Below are positions 1 to 8,771 of a DNA stretch of 64,000 nucleotides, in pieces. The DNA is from Galbibacter sp. BG1 (lineage in GTDB: Bacteria > Bacteroidota > Bacteroidia > Flavobacteriales > Flavobacteriaceae). Each line of letters opens with the position of its first letter. Positions within the stretch are counted from its first letter, which is position 1. Under the pieces are notes generated by a model that saw only the letters and a program-made list of their open reading frames with translations, did not search any database and was not told the DNA's origin. The position numbers and the translations under genes are program-made. The DNA lies in contig NZ_CP058364.1 of the NCBI RefSeq assembly GCF_013391805.1, forward strand, positions 1,488,501 to 1,552,500. The letters are read 5' to 3'.

Positions 1-40
1 AGTTTCAAAACGGTAGTTTTGTCAAAATAAAAACGAATAC

Positions 41-1069
41 ATGAAAGGAGTTTTATTGGTGAATTTGGGCTCCCCAGATTCTACAGATCCAAAAGACGTA
101 AAGCGTTATTTAGAAGAGTTTTTAATGGATGAAAGAGTGATCGACTTGCCTTTATGGCTTCGAACATTCATTGTGAAGGGGATTATTTTAAATACCAGAC
201 CTAAAAAGTCGGCCGCCGCTTATGAAAAAATTTGGTGGGAAGAAGGCTCTCCGTTAATAGTTCTTTCAGAAAAATTACAACATAAAGTAGATGGGCTCAC
301 CGGTGTTCCTGTTGCCCTTGCTATGCGATACGGAAATCCATCCATAAAAAGCGGACTGGAGGCTTTAAAAAAAGAAGGCGTAAAAGAGGTGTTGCTTATT
401 CCTTTATATCCACAGTTTGCCATGGCCACTACAGAAACTATTTTGGTATTGGCTGAAGAACTTCGACAAAAGTATTTCCCTGAAATGCAATTTACCAATG
501 TTCCGGCATTTTATAATCATCCAGATTATATTCGGGTACTCTCCGAATCTATTCAGGAACATTTGCAAAACAAGGAATGGGAGCATTTGCTATTCTCTTA
601 CCACGGGGTTCCAGAGCGGCACATTAAAAAGTCCGACATCACTAAGTCCCATTGTAAAATAGATGGTCAGTGCTGTAAAACACCCTCACCGGCGCATCAG
701 TTTTGCTATAGGCATCAATGTTACGAGACTACCAAACAAGTGGCAGCTTATCTGGGATTAAAAGAGGGTATGTACAGTACTTCTTTTCAATCCCGCTTGG
801 GGATCGATCCCTGGTTGCAGCCTTTCACCGATAAAACAATAAATAAATATGCTGAAGAGGGTACGAAGAAATTGGCAGTTGTAACCCCCGCTTTTGTTTC
901 CGATTGCCTTGAAACCCTTGAAGAAATAGGGATGGAAGCACAACATGAATTTAAAGAGAATGGAGGAGAAGAGTTCCATTTAGTACCGTGCCTTAATGAC
1001 GATGAGGCTTGGGTTAAGGTACTTTCCAGATGGATTGATGAATGGGCGTTAAATCCTGTAGAAAAATAA
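41..1069 (+). CDS. hemH: Ferrochelatase
   Basis: Inserts ferrous iron into protoporphyrin IX (or coproporphyrin III in the alternative route), the metal-insertion step of heme synthesis. The 342-residue length fits the family. The catalytic histidine lies in the SYHGVPERH motif at about residue 188, and the conserved acidic motif near the C-terminus is SDCLETLEEIG. A run of cysteines at about residues 206-228 (HCKIDGQCC, then FCYRHQC) resembles the extra cysteines of some bacterial ferrochelatases; whether they bind a cluster is not visible here. The ATG start lies at the very edge of the window. A MATE exporter follows after 3 bases and hemJ after that, so the gene probably leads a short heme operon. 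Confidence 0.97.
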   Translation: MKGVLLVNLGSPDSTDPKDVKRYLEEFLMDERVIDLPLWLRTFIVKGIILNTRPKKSAAAYEKIWWEEGSPLIVLSEKLQHKVDGLTGVPVALAMRYGNPSIKSGLEALKKEGVKEVLLIPLYPQFAMATTETILVLAEELRQKYFPEMQFTNVPAFYNHPDYIRVLSESIQEHLQNKEWEHLLFSYHGVPERHIKKSDITKSHCKIDGQCCKTPSPAHQFCYRHQCYETTKQVAAYLGLKEGMYSTSFQSRLGIDPWLQPFTDKTINKYAEEGTKKLAVVTPAFVSDCLETLEEIGMEAQHEFKENGGEEFHLVPCLNDDEAWVKVLSRWIDEWALNPVEK

Positions 1070-1072
1070 AAT

Positions 1073-2440
1073 ATGGCAAACGTATCTTCGAAAGAACTAG
1101 GGACAGCCTCTATTGGTAAACTTTTGGTAAAACAAGCGGTTCCAGCCTCCATTGGTATTTTGGTAATGTCCTTAAATATTTTGGTAGATACCATTTTTGT
1201 TGGTAACTGGATTGGTTCGGTTGCTATTGGTGCTATTAATGTGGTATTGCCGGTTTCTTTTTTTATAGCCGCGCTCGGTATGTCCATTGGTATTGGAGGG
1301 TCCTCCATAATTTCAAGGGCGCTGGGAGCTGACGACCGATTTAAAGCGCTTAAAACTTTTGGGAACCAAATAACACTTACCATATTGCTTACTTCTGTTT
1401 TAGTGGCGGTAGGATTAATATTTGTGGACTCAATTATTCCTAGTTTTGGTGGGAAAGGCCCTATTTTCGAGCCTGCAAAGATTTATTATAAAGTGGTGCT
1501 TTATGGAGTTCCTTTTTTGGCTCTTTGCATGATGGGGAATACGGTAATTAGGGCAGAAGGGAAACCTAAATTCGCTATGATCGCCATGATTATTCCTTCT
1601 GTAGGAAACTTAATCTTCGATTATATATTTATCAACCTTTTGGATTTTGGAATGCTGGGTGCAGCGTGGGCAACTACCGGTTCTTATCTGTGTTGTTTTA
1701 TATATATTTTATGGTTTTTCCTTTCAAAAAAGTCGGAATTAAAAATAGAATGGTCTCATTTTGGTTTAAACATTCCCATAGTTTCAGAAATTGCCTCCTT
1801 GGGCGGGGTTACCTTGGCAAGACAGGCGGTGGTGAGCATCACCTATTTATTCCTTAATAATATTTTATTCGAACTCGGCGGTGCTTCCTCGGTAACGGTT
1901 TATGCTATCATCGGTCGCATGCTTATGTTTGCCCTTTTTCCTGTATTAGGGATTACTCAAGGCTTTTTGCCAATTGCGGGATACAATTATGGAGCGGAAT
2001 TATACGAACGCGTTAGGGAATCTATAAATACAGCAATTAAGTATGCCATTTTACTCGGATTTTTAATTTTTTTACTCATCATGCTGTTTCCAGAGCAGAT
2101 TACTGGCATCTTTACTCAAGATTCAGAAGTACTCAATGAAACTCCAGGCGCCATGAGATGGGTTTTTGCAGCAACTCCCATAGTTGTAATTCAATTAATA
2201 GGGTCGGCCTATTTTCAAGCGATCGGAAAAGCAATCCCGGCCTTACTTCTTACTTTAAGTAGGCAAGGTTTCTTTTTTATACCCCTTATTTTAATTTTGC
2301 CTAAATTTTATGGCGAATTGGGGGTTTGGATCTCCTTTCCAATTGCAGATGTGCTTTCCACCATCGTAACTGGTTATTTTTTAAATAGGGAGATTAGGAA
2401 GAATTTAATGGTGACCGATACAGCAAGTGCAAAAGTTTAA
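1073..2440 (+). CDS. MATE family efflux transporter
   Basis: A polytopic inner-membrane exporter of the multidrug and toxin extrusion family, expected to use an ion gradient. The 455 residues hold about 12 hydrophobic segments in two similar halves; the N-terminal half starts with a typical MATE stretch (LLVKQAVPASIGILVMSLN) and an internal repeat appears near residue 235 (SLGGVTLARQAVVSITYLF). The start codon is 3 bases after the hemH stop and the stop is 20 bases before hemJ. Its position between two heme genes may mean that it moves a porphyrin-related or toxic compound, but this is inferred from context only. The substrate cannot be read from sequence. Confidence 0.92.
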   Translation: MANVSSKELGTASIGKLLVKQAVPASIGILVMSLNILVDTIFVGNWIGSVAIGAINVVLPVSFFIAALGMSIGIGGSSIISRALGADDRFKALKTFGNQITLTILLTSVLVAVGLIFVDSIIPSFGGKGPIFEPAKIYYKVVLYGVPFLALCMMGNTVIRAEGKPKFAMIAMIIPSVGNLIFDYIFINLLDFGMLGAAWATTGSYLCCFIYILWFFLSKKSELKIEWSHFGLNIPIVSEIASLGGVTLARQAVVSITYLFLNNILFELGGASSVTVYAIIGRMLMFALFPVLGITQGFLPIAGYNYGAELYERVRESINTAIKYAILLGFLIFLLIMLFPEQITGIFTQDSEVLNETPGAMRWVFAATPIVVIQLIGSAYFQAIGKAIPALLLTLSRQGFFFIPLILILPKFYGELGVWISFPIADVLSTIVTGYFLNREIRKNLMVTDTASAKV

Positions 2441-2460
2441 CGGATATACTTTGTAAACCA

Positions 2461-3012
2461 ATGGCTGAATATTATAATTATATAAAATCTTTACATCTTA
2501 TTTTTGTAATCACCTGGTTTGCAGGTCTATTTTATATTCCACGATTGTTCGTTTATCAAATAGAGGCTTTCCATAAACCTTCTCCGGAAAAAGAGATTTT
2601 AGGAAAACAGTTAAAGCTGATGGCCAAAAGACTTTGGTTTATAATAACGTGGCCCTCGGCAATTCTGGCCATTTTATTTGCCATATGGTTATTGGTGATA
2701 ATGCCAGAATGGTTGCAGCAAGGTTGGATGCATGTAAAACTGCTTTTTGTATTGCTATTGATAATCTATCACCTTAAAACGCATGTCATTTTTAAAGAAT
2801 TACAGCGTGATGAGGTAAAATATTCCTCCCGTTACATGCGTATTTGGAACGAAGGTGCTACCATTATACTATTTTCTGTAGTGTTTTTAGTTGTTTTAAA
2901 AAATAGCATTAATTGGATTTTTGGGGTTATCGGGATTTTTGTATTGGCAGTTTTATTAATGCTGGGCATTAAATTGTACAAAAGCATTCGGGATAAAAAT
3001 CCAGAGGTGTAA
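2461..3012 (+). CDS. hemJ: HemJ-type protoporphyrinogen IX oxidase (CopD/UPF0093 family)
   Basis: Small integral membrane protein of 183 residues matching HemJ, which oxidises protoporphyrinogen IX to protoporphyrin IX just before ferrochelatase. The N-terminus carries the family hallmark around residues 10-30: a conserved His (SLHLIFVITWFAG) followed by FYIPRLFVY. Four to five membrane segments are visible. A second conserved patch, HVKLLFVLLLIIYH, lies near residue 90. The gene shares a strand with hemH and follows the MATE gene by 20 bases, so the last two steps of heme synthesis are co-located. Its stop abuts the original stop of a converging, frameshifted HEPN gene. Confidence 0.88.
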   Translation: MAEYYNYIKSLHLIFVITWFAGLFYIPRLFVYQIEAFHKPSPEKEILGKQLKLMAKRLWFIITWPSAILAILFAIWLLVIMPEWLQQGWMHVKLLFVLLLIIYHLKTHVIFKELQRDEVKYSSRYMRIWNEGATIILFSVVFLVVLKNSINWIFGVIGIFVLAVLLMLGIKLYKSIRDKNPEV

Positions 3013-3062
3013 TTAGTTTTCTAGGGCTTGAACCTCTTGTTTTAAGCCATGCAGATAACGTT

Positions 3063-3344
3063 TTATAACAGTCCAAATATAGAGTTATCAATACTGTCGT
3101 AAGCGTGAATTAGTCTATTTCTAAAACCATTAATTTGTTGGTCATTCTTAATATTTATTTGCGGATCGTACTTTTTTAATTGATTTAAAGCTTCTCCAAT
3201 GATGCCTAGTTGTCTTTCTACAGCACTTTGAGTTTTCAAATCCTTTTCATAGTCACTGAAACTTTCAATATCAGTGGTGAATCTTTCAATTAAATCTATC
3301 GCCATCAAGATGTCAGAAAGATATTTTTTGCTCTTTTCCGTCAT
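3063..3344 (-). CDS. HepT-like HEPN-domain ribonuclease toxin, C-terminus lost by frameshift
   Basis: HEPN (DUF86) protein of a MNT/HEPN toxin-antitoxin pair; in studied pairs the HEPN partner is an RNase and the nucleotidyltransferase partner inactivates it by AMPylation. The R-X4-H-X-Y active motif is present near the end as RNRLIHAY. The frame stops after 93 residues, shorter than the second HEPN protein in this window (112). Reading on in another frame gives a good HEPN C-terminus (IWTVIKRYL, then LKQEV) ending at position 3013, so a single-base deletion near 3080 appears to have removed about 20 residues. The start overlaps the upstream MNT gene by 32 bases. A sequencing error could give the same picture. 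Confidence 0.8.
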   Translation of the reverse strand: MTEKSKKYLSDILMAIDLIERFTTDIESFSDYEKDLKTQSAVERQLGIIGEALNQLKKYDPQINIKNDQQINGFRNRLIHAYDSIDNSIFGLL

Positions 3345-3648
3345 AGATTAAGACTTTCGTTGATTCGATATTCTTCTTAAGAATCGGATTTTTAATAGAT
3401 GAGTTGGTTAAAAGGTCTACTTTCCGTAGAAAGAATTCCTCGAAGATATCCCAAATTCGCATTAAAGATTCTCCTCGCTCCAAAGGATCTTCATTATCTA
3501 TTTCTATTAACAAATCTATATCGCTGGTGTTTTCATGAAAATCATCAGTGACAGAAGATCCAAACGCATAGAGATTTCGGACATTATGGGATTTACATAT
3601 TGTCAAGAAGTCGGATAATCTGTTATGTATGGATTCTTTAAGGTTCAT
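3313..3648 (-). CDS. MntA-like nucleotidyltransferase antitoxin
   Basis: Minimal nucleotidyltransferase of 111 residues, first gene of a MNT/HEPN pair. The fold's signature is visible at about residues 29-46: FGS followed by SDIDLLIEI, giving the GS-X(n)-DXD metal-binding pattern. In characterised pairs such proteins add AMP groups to a tyrosine next to the HEPN active site and so neutralise the toxin. The 3' end overlaps the HEPN gene by 32 bases, which suggests translational coupling. A similar pair lies at 47.1-47.8 kb. The target relation is known for the family and inferred here. Confidence 0.85.
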   Translation of the reverse strand: MNLKESIHNRLSDFLTICKSHNVRNLYAFGSSVTDDFHENTSDIDLLIEIDNEDPLERGESLMRIWDIFEEFFLRKVDLLTNSSIKNPILKKNIESTKVLIYDGKEQKISF

Positions 3649-3723
3649 AACGCTAAGATAAGGCTTTTTACCTTTAAAAAAACGATACCAAGTTACATGG
3701 GTATAGCTATTTAACTGAAAAAT

Positions 3724-5343
3724 CTATTCTTCTTCTGAAACGAAATCTTCAATAGTATCGACATCATCCACATGAATTAGGGCTTCTAGCATGGGGTCGT
3801 TTAGCTTTAGAATTTCCTGTTGGGCATTGTTTCCATACAGCTGCTCTGCAAAAGTAGATTTTATATGAAGTTTAAGGTTTTCGCGGTACGGATTCAAATC
3901 GATTTTTAATCCTCTGTCTTCAGCATAATAAATAAAAGAATCTACCGTTTCATCGTCTACTTCGATGTTTTCAATGAAATCTTCTTCAGAAATAGCTGCA
4001 AATTTAGTGCGGTGATTGTCGAGGTACTCGAAACTGAAGAAGGACATAAATCCAGATTGTAATAAGGTATTAACCCAAGCGGCTTCTTGAGAACTTTCCA
4101 GCGGTACAAATACGTCTGGGATAATACCACCGCCGCCATATACGATTTTTCCTTTTGGGGTTCTAAAAATAAGGGAATCGGCTACCTTTATACTGTCGGC
4201 CGAAAAGAGTTCTCCATTTTCGTATCTTTTGTAAAATTGATTGTAGTAATCTTTGGTGCCATTTTCGTAGGATCTCTGTATCGATCGTCCAGTAGGGGTG
4301 TAGTAGCGTGAAACGGTAAGCCTTACTGAAGAGCCATCGCCCAAGCTCATTTCCCGTTGTACTAAGCCTTTTCCAAAAGACCTTCTCCCTATAATTGTTC
4401 CACGGTCGTTATCCTGTATGGCGCCTGCTACAATTTCGCTTGCCGAAGCGGACTTTTCATTGATAAGAACGTATATTTCCCCATCTTCGAAATCTCCTTT
4501 ACTGCTGGCAAAGGCTTTGTCGATGGCACCGCTTTTATTTTTAGTAAATAAAATAAGTTTATCGTCCTCTAAAAATTCATCGGCAATTTGTTCGGCAATG
4601 CCTAGATAACCACCAGGATTATTTCTAAGATCCAACGCCAATTTGGTCATTCCTTTTTTCTGAAGTGTTTCCAAAGCTGTTTTAAACTCTCGGTACGTAC
4701 TTTCAGCAAACCTGTTGATTTTAATGTATCCAAAATTATCACCGAGCATATAGAAGGCATCCACGCTTTTTAAGGGAACTTCTGCACGTTTAATATTGAA
4801 TTCCAAAATTTTGTCTTCCGAAGGTCTATAAACGCTGAGTTTGAGTTTTGTTTTGTTGTCTCCTTTTAGCGTGTTTACCACTTCTTGACTTGTAAGGTTG
4901 CGGCCGTAGAGGGTATCCAAATTAGCCGTAAGAATGCGGTCTCCCGCTTTTATGCCCGCTTTTATACTTGGGCCTCCTTCAATGGGCCTAATTACAGCCA
5001 GCGAATCCCTGTACATGTAAAAGCTAATGCCAACTCCTACAAAGTCTCCTTTCATATTCTCGGCAACTTTAGCTTGTTGTGCTTTTGGAATATAAACCGA
5101 ATGTGGGTCTAGTTTATCTAAAATATTATTTACGGTAACATCTACAATACTATCGGTATTTACATCGTCTACATATTCGTAGTCGATATAATCGATAAGC
5201 CTGTTGAGTTTGTCTTTTTTGGAATTAGTGGAAAAGAGCTTCTCGGGAGTATCGTTAAAGTTTAATTTTCCGCCTATAAAAATACCAGCGGCCAAAGCGA
5301 CAGCTAATAATAAAGGCAATAAATATGTTTTGTTCTTCAGCAT
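3724..5343 (-). CDS. S41 family C-terminal processing protease (CtpA/Prc type)
   Basis: Periplasmic serine protease of 539 residues with one N-terminal membrane anchor or signal (residues 6-24). A PDZ domain spans about residues 90-180 (GVGISFYM, IKAGDRIL). The protease core follows, with the Ser/Lys dyad recognised as Ser300 in EKSASASEIVAG and Lys325 in FGKGLVQ; the 25-residue spacing matches the family. Such enzymes cleave C-terminal tails of envelope proteins or carry out general envelope quality control. About 150 residues follow the core. The start directly abuts the stop of the dCMP deaminase gene, so the two are almost certainly cotranscribed, although no functional link is obvious. 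Confidence 0.95.
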   Translation of the reverse strand: MLKNKTYLLPLLLAVALAAGIFIGGKLNFNDTPEKLFSTNSKKDKLNRLIDYIDYEYVDDVNTDSIVDVTVNNILDKLDPHSVYIPKAQQAKVAENMKGDFVGVGISFYMYRDSLAVIRPIEGGPSIKAGIKAGDRILTANLDTLYGRNLTSQEVVNTLKGDNKTKLKLSVYRPSEDKILEFNIKRAEVPLKSVDAFYMLGDNFGYIKINRFAESTYREFKTALETLQKKGMTKLALDLRNNPGGYLGIAEQIADEFLEDDKLILFTKNKSGAIDKAFASSKGDFEDGEIYVLINEKSASASEIVAGAIQDNDRGTIIGRRSFGKGLVQREMSLGDGSSVRLTVSRYYTPTGRSIQRSYENGTKDYYNQFYKRYENGELFSADSIKVADSLIFRTPKGKIVYGGGGIIPDVFVPLESSQEAAWVNTLLQSGFMSFFSFEYLDNHRTKFAAISEEDFIENIEVDDETVDSFIYYAEDRGLKIDLNPYRENLKLHIKSTFAEQLYGNNAQQEILKLNDPMLEALIHVDDVDTIEDFVSEEE

Positions 5344-5778
5344 TTATTCTTCTTCTAGATTTTCCATATGGACTAATTCAACGCCAGCCTTGGCTAAAAA
5401 TTGCAAACCTTCCCCATCTTTGTAAGCCCTGCTGTAAACTACTCTTTTTATCCCCGCTTGATGCACCAGCTTGCTACATTCCTTACAGGGTGAAAGCGTA
5501 ATATAAAGGGTGGCTCCGTGACAAGATTGGGTGGAAGAAGCTACTTTTAGAATGGCATTGGCTTCCGCATGAAGCACATACCATTTGGTAATATTATCTT
5601 CGTCCTCGCATTTGTTCTCAAAACCGGTTGGCGTACCATTATAGCCATCAGAAATGATCATTCTATCTTTTACAATAATTGCGCCAACTTGTTTTCTTTT
5701 GCAATGGGATAACTTTCCCCATTCTTGGGCCATACGTAAATATGCGCGATCGTATCTCGCTTGCTTTTTGCCAGCCAT
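5344..5778 (-). CDS. dCMP deaminase (ComEB-like cytidine/deoxycytidylate deaminase)
   Basis: Zinc deaminase of 144 residues that converts dCMP to dUMP and so feeds thymidylate synthesis. The zinc site is complete: HAEANAI (His70, Glu72) and PCKEC (Cys98, Cys101). The N-terminal GYNGTPTGFENKCED region is typical of dCMP deaminases and sets it apart from the tadA product at 45.6 kb. It is the first gene of a two-gene unit with the S41 protease. An alternative reading is a ComEB-type protein; the two names cover the same family. Confidence 0.93.
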   Translation of the reverse strand: MAGKKQARYDRAYLRMAQEWGKLSHCKRKQVGAIIVKDRMIISDGYNGTPTGFENKCEDEDNITKWYVLHAEANAILKVASSTQSCHGATLYITLSPCKECSKLVHQAGIKRVVYSRAYKDGEGLQFLAKAGVELVHMENLEEE

Positions 5779-5878
5779 AAGTTTTAAGCTATAATAATCT
5801 TTAACTTCATAAAGATCTTTGAGGAATGCTACTTTATTGGTCGGGTGAAAGCAGCATTACTTAACAATTTTTTTGATT

Positions 5879-5907
5879 TAAAAAAAGCAATACACCAAGC
5901 GTATTGC
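5879..5907 (-). terminator. Intrinsic terminator of the HupE-like gene
   Basis: Perfect 7-bp stem (5887-5893 with 5901-5907, GCAATAC/GTATTGC) and a 7-base loop, preceded on the + strand by an A run that becomes a T run when transcribed from the minus strand. It lies about 60 bases past the HupE-like stop codon. Confidence 0.8.
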
Positions 5908-5969
5908 TATAGGTAACGAAGATAACGGCTTTGGTTTTTAATTACAAAACGATTCGCGTTAATTTTAAT

Positions 5970-6557
5970 CTAATTAAATGCACATGAGTCAATTAGCATT
6001 GGGATTACAAAACCTACCACGATAGAAGAAGTAACCATAATCCAATCCCTTTTATTGAACCTGAAAACCGACTGAATTAAAAAACCGAGTATTAAAACGA
6101 TTAGGACTACAATAATTTGGGAAGCCTCAATACCTAAAGCAAATTCTAATAAGGGAATGATTTTATTGGAAGAACTGGCCACTATTTGTTTAAAATAGGT
6201 GGAAAAACCAAGCCCATGAATAAGACCAAAAAATAGAGTCGTGAAAAATGTAAGTCCGAATTTTTCGTTTTTAGCACCCTTTCCGGCTGTAAATATGTTA
6301 AAAACAGCTGTTATAAATATGGTGATGGGGATAAGGCATTCTACCAAACTGGATCGTACGCTCACTACGCCATAGGTTGCCAGTATTAAAGAAACGGTGT
6401 GCCCAAGGGTAAACATGGTTACCAGCCACAAGATTTTCTTCCAATTGGCAAAAGTGTAAGGCACGGTAAGTGCAATAAAAAAAAGTACGTGATCGTAGGC
6501 ATTAATATCTAATACATGATCGAGGCCAAGCTTAAAGTAGAACCAAAATTGATCCAT
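5970..6557 (-). CDS. HupE/UreJ family membrane protein
   Basis: Integral membrane protein of 195 residues with about six hydrophobic segments. Conserved histidines of the HupE/UreJ family are visible: GLDHVLD and AYDHVLFF near the N-terminus, LGHTVSL at about residue 50 and FGLIHGLGFS at about residue 115. Family members are implicated in nickel or cobalt import, but many Bacteroidetes copies have no hydrogenase or urease nearby and no known job; no nickel enzyme is visible in this window. It is a single-gene unit with a strong terminator downstream. Confidence 0.88.
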   Translation of the reverse strand: MDQFWFYFKLGLDHVLDINAYDHVLFFIALTVPYTFANWKKILWLVTMFTLGHTVSLILATYGVVSVRSSLVECLIPITIFITAVFNIFTAGKGAKNEKFGLTFFTTLFFGLIHGLGFSTYFKQIVASSSNKIIPLLEFALGIEASQIIVVLIVLILGFLIQSVFRFNKRDWIMVTSSIVVGFVIPMLIDSCAFN

Positions 6558-6740
6558 AAAAAATAACGATTAAAGGATTGCTTCAAACTTACAATTTTTT
6601 GTAAAAAAGGGATTCATTTACTTATTTTTTTTCTGAAGCATTGATTTTTTATGACTGTTGTTTAATCTAAATCAAAGGTGATTTTAACTTCAACAAAAGC
6701 ATTTTAAAATTCTCAAGGTTGAAGAATATTGAGTGGTTAA

Positions 6741-7250
6741 CTACAATGTGGTCTCCATTTCTCTCTTTACCTTTTTCAATACCATTAAAAGTTTAGAAAG
6801 ACTATTAATGGAATTGTGAAGATCGGATTTGTTCAAAACGAAATGAAATTCTTTATTACCCTTTTTTTTAGTTATTATTTTGGTGTATTTAGCAATTCCA
6901 CCACCATTTCGGAACAACAGATTAAAGTCGCTAGCACTTTTTAATTCTTCGAGCTGATATTTTTTCACTCCAAAAACATTTTCTAAGTACATGATATTTC
7001 CTTTAAACTTGAGAGATGAAGTAAAGCAGGTAAATATAATTGCTGATATTGATAGCAGATAAAGAGTGATTGTAATTCCTTCAACACTATTAATTGACTG
7101 ATATGGCACCGACGATTTATCTAAAAATTGAGAAAAATAAATTAGGAAAAGAGAAAGCACAGCCAAAATTCTTAGTGCTATTATCCTGGTAGAACTAAGT
7201 GTAAGATCTACTTTATTAGATAATATAAGGGGTACAAGTTTTGTCTCCAT
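6741..7250 (-). CDS. Hypothetical two-TM membrane protein
   Basis: Unrecognised protein of 169 residues. Two hydrophobic segments lie at about residues 23-42 and 58-78. The soluble C-terminal half (about residues 80-165) is rich in Lys and beta-strand-like patterns (FKGNIMYLENVFGVKKYQL), reminiscent of membrane-anchored PH-like domains; this is only a resemblance. It starts 11 bases after the stop of the TerB/DnaJ gene, so the two are likely cotranscribed. Confidence 0.7.
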   Translation of the reverse strand: METKLVPLILSNKVDLTLSSTRIIALRILAVLSLFLIYFSQFLDKSSVPYQSINSVEGITITLYLLSISAIIFTCFTSSLKFKGNIMYLENVFGVKKYQLEELKSASDFNLLFRNGGGIAKYTKIITKKKGNKEFHFVLNKSDLHNSINSLSKLLMVLKKVKREMETTL

Positions 7251-7261
7251 TTTATTTTCAA

Positions 7262-7990
7262 TTACATCCCCCGTTCTTTTTGAATCTGCTCGTAGGCCCG
7301 TTGTACTTCTTTAAATTTCTCTTCCGCACCTTTTTTAATGGCTTCATCATTAGAGCGCACCTTATCGGGATGGTATTTCTTTACCATTTGCCTATACGCC
7401 GTTTTTACATCGGCATTACTGGCTTCCTTGTTTACTTCAAGGATTTTGTAAGCATTGTCTGCTGATTTTACAAACATGGCCATGATACTTTCGAAATCAC
7501 GATAATTTACACTCATGTAGCCGGCGATTTCACGTATTTTTAAAGTTTCGGCCTCTGTTACGGCACCATCGGCGTTCGCAATTCCGAAGAGAAAATGAAG
7601 TAATTGCAAGCGCGTTTCATATCTAGTTCGGGTATTGAGGTAATTACAAATACGTTCTGCAGAGACCTCACGTTTTTTCACTACCTCATTAAAGGTTCGA
7701 AATATGGCATTCGCTTTGTCTTTTCCGTAGGTAGAAACAAAATAGGCCCGCACATATTGAAGTTCGTTGTCGTTAACTTTTCCGTCGGCTTTAATTACAA
7801 TAGAGCATAAGGATAAAAGGTTCAGCTCAAAATCGGCAGGGGAAACTTCATTGCGGTTGTTAAATGTGGTGCTTACATCGATGCCTCCTTTTCTAAAACT
7901 GTCGATGGCACTCCCTAAAATAAAGCCTAAAATGGCACCTGGAAATCTCATAAAATAGTATCCCGCAAATGCCAATATCCATTTAAACAT
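7262..7990 (-). CDS. TerB/DnaJ-domain co-chaperone (DjlA-like)
   Basis: DjlA-like protein of 242 residues. An N-terminal membrane segment (residues 3-30, with a GAILGFILGSAID glycine-rich pattern) is followed by a TerB-like helical domain (about residues 50-160) and a C-terminal J-domain (about residues 175-242). The J-domain keeps the HPD motif (KKYHPDKV), needed to stimulate the DnaK ATPase. It is expected to face the cytoplasm as a membrane-bound Hsp70 partner. It is the first gene of a two-gene minus-strand unit; the second is a small membrane protein. Confidence 0.92.
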   Translation of the reverse strand: MFKWILAFAGYYFMRFPGAILGFILGSAIDSFRKGGIDVSTTFNNRNEVSPADFELNLLSLCSIVIKADGKVNDNELQYVRAYFVSTYGKDKANAIFRTFNEVVKKREVSAERICNYLNTRTRYETRLQLLHFLFGIANADGAVTEAETLKIREIAGYMSVNYRDFESIMAMFVKSADNAYKILEVNKEASNADVKTAYRQMVKKYHPDKVRSNDEAIKKGAEEKFKEVQRAYEQIQKERGM

Positions 7991-8178
7991 AGTGTGTTTT
8001 TAAAATAAGAAGTAATTTTTAAATGCTTTATGCATCATAAAATTTTAATTCGGATCAAATATAAGTTTTATTTGGTTTTTGCTGAAAAGGAAATAGGTTA
8101 TTGCTTTGGCTTTTCCAAAAAAGAGCAGAGGATAGCGTTCCTTTTCAGTTCCTAGGCTGTTAAGTGTATGTTTTTCTT

Positions 8179-8186
8179 TATCTTTG
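8179..8186 (+). promoter_or_regulatory. Bacteroidetes-type -7 element (TATCTTTG)
   Basis: Exact match to the TAnnTTTG -7 consensus, 46 bases before the bacilliredoxin start. No clear TTTG -33 element was found at the expected distance. Confidence 0.5.
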
Positions 8187-8232
8187 CGACTCATTTATTT
8201 AACTGAAATAGAAATTTAAAAATATAGCGATT

Positions 8233-8643
8233 ATGTATCCAGCAGAATTAGTGAAGCCGATGAAAGAAGACCTCGTTGTTGCAGGTTTTCAAGAATTACA
8301 TACAACTGCAGAGGTAGATGCGGCCATGGAGAAAAAGGGAACTACACTAGTAGTTGTAAATTCCGTTTGTGGTTGTGCAGCTGCCAATGCAAGACCAGGT
8401 GCAAAAATGAGTTTGAAGAATGCAAAAACTCCAGATAACTTATTTACGGTTTTTGCAGGTTTCGATAAGGAGGCTACCGATAAAGCAAGGGAATATATGT
8501 TGCCATTTCCTCCATCTTCCCCATGTATGGCGTTGTTTAAAGATGGCGAATTGGTGCATATGTTAGAAAGACATCATATCGAAGGGCGTCCTGCAGAAAT
8601 TATTGCAGATAACCTTACAGAAGCTTACAACGAGCATTGTTAA
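8233..8643 (+). CDS. Bacilliredoxin, BrxA/BrxB (YphP/YqiW) family
   Basis: Thioredoxin-fold protein of 136 residues that removes bacillithiol from S-bacillithiolated proteins in the species studied. The active-site CGC motif is present at residues 46-48 in VNSVCGCAAANARPG, and PPSSPC occurs near residue 97. The length matches the family. Presence implies a low-molecular-weight thiol such as bacillithiol, but none of its synthesis genes are in this window. The gene has its own promoter-like element and a strong terminator, so it is monocistronic. Confidence 0.93.
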   Translation: MYPAELVKPMKEDLVVAGFQELHTTAEVDAAMEKKGTTLVVVNSVCGCAAANARPGAKMSLKNAKTPDNLFTVFAGFDKEATDKAREYMLPFPPSSPCMALFKDGELVHMLERHHIEGRPAEIIADNLTEAYNEHC

Positions 8644-8677
8644 GAAATAAAGAATTGTGACATCAATTTTAAAGGCA

Positions 8678-8706
8678 AAAGACCACGTTTATACGTGGTT
8701 TTTTTA
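8678..8706 (+). terminator. Intrinsic terminator of the bacilliredoxin gene
   Basis: Perfect ACCACGT/ACGTGGT stem (8682-8688 with 8693-8699), 4-base loop, followed by a run of seven T. Confidence 0.9.
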
Positions 8707-8771
8707 TTTTTGCTGAAGGAGAACAACCCCGCCTAATAATTGAAAATTATATAAAAACTAAATAGAGATTT

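Noticed and set aside
787-1383. 198-codon minus-strand frame over hemH and the MATE gene
   Set aside because: It is a shadow of two well-supported genes on the other strand.
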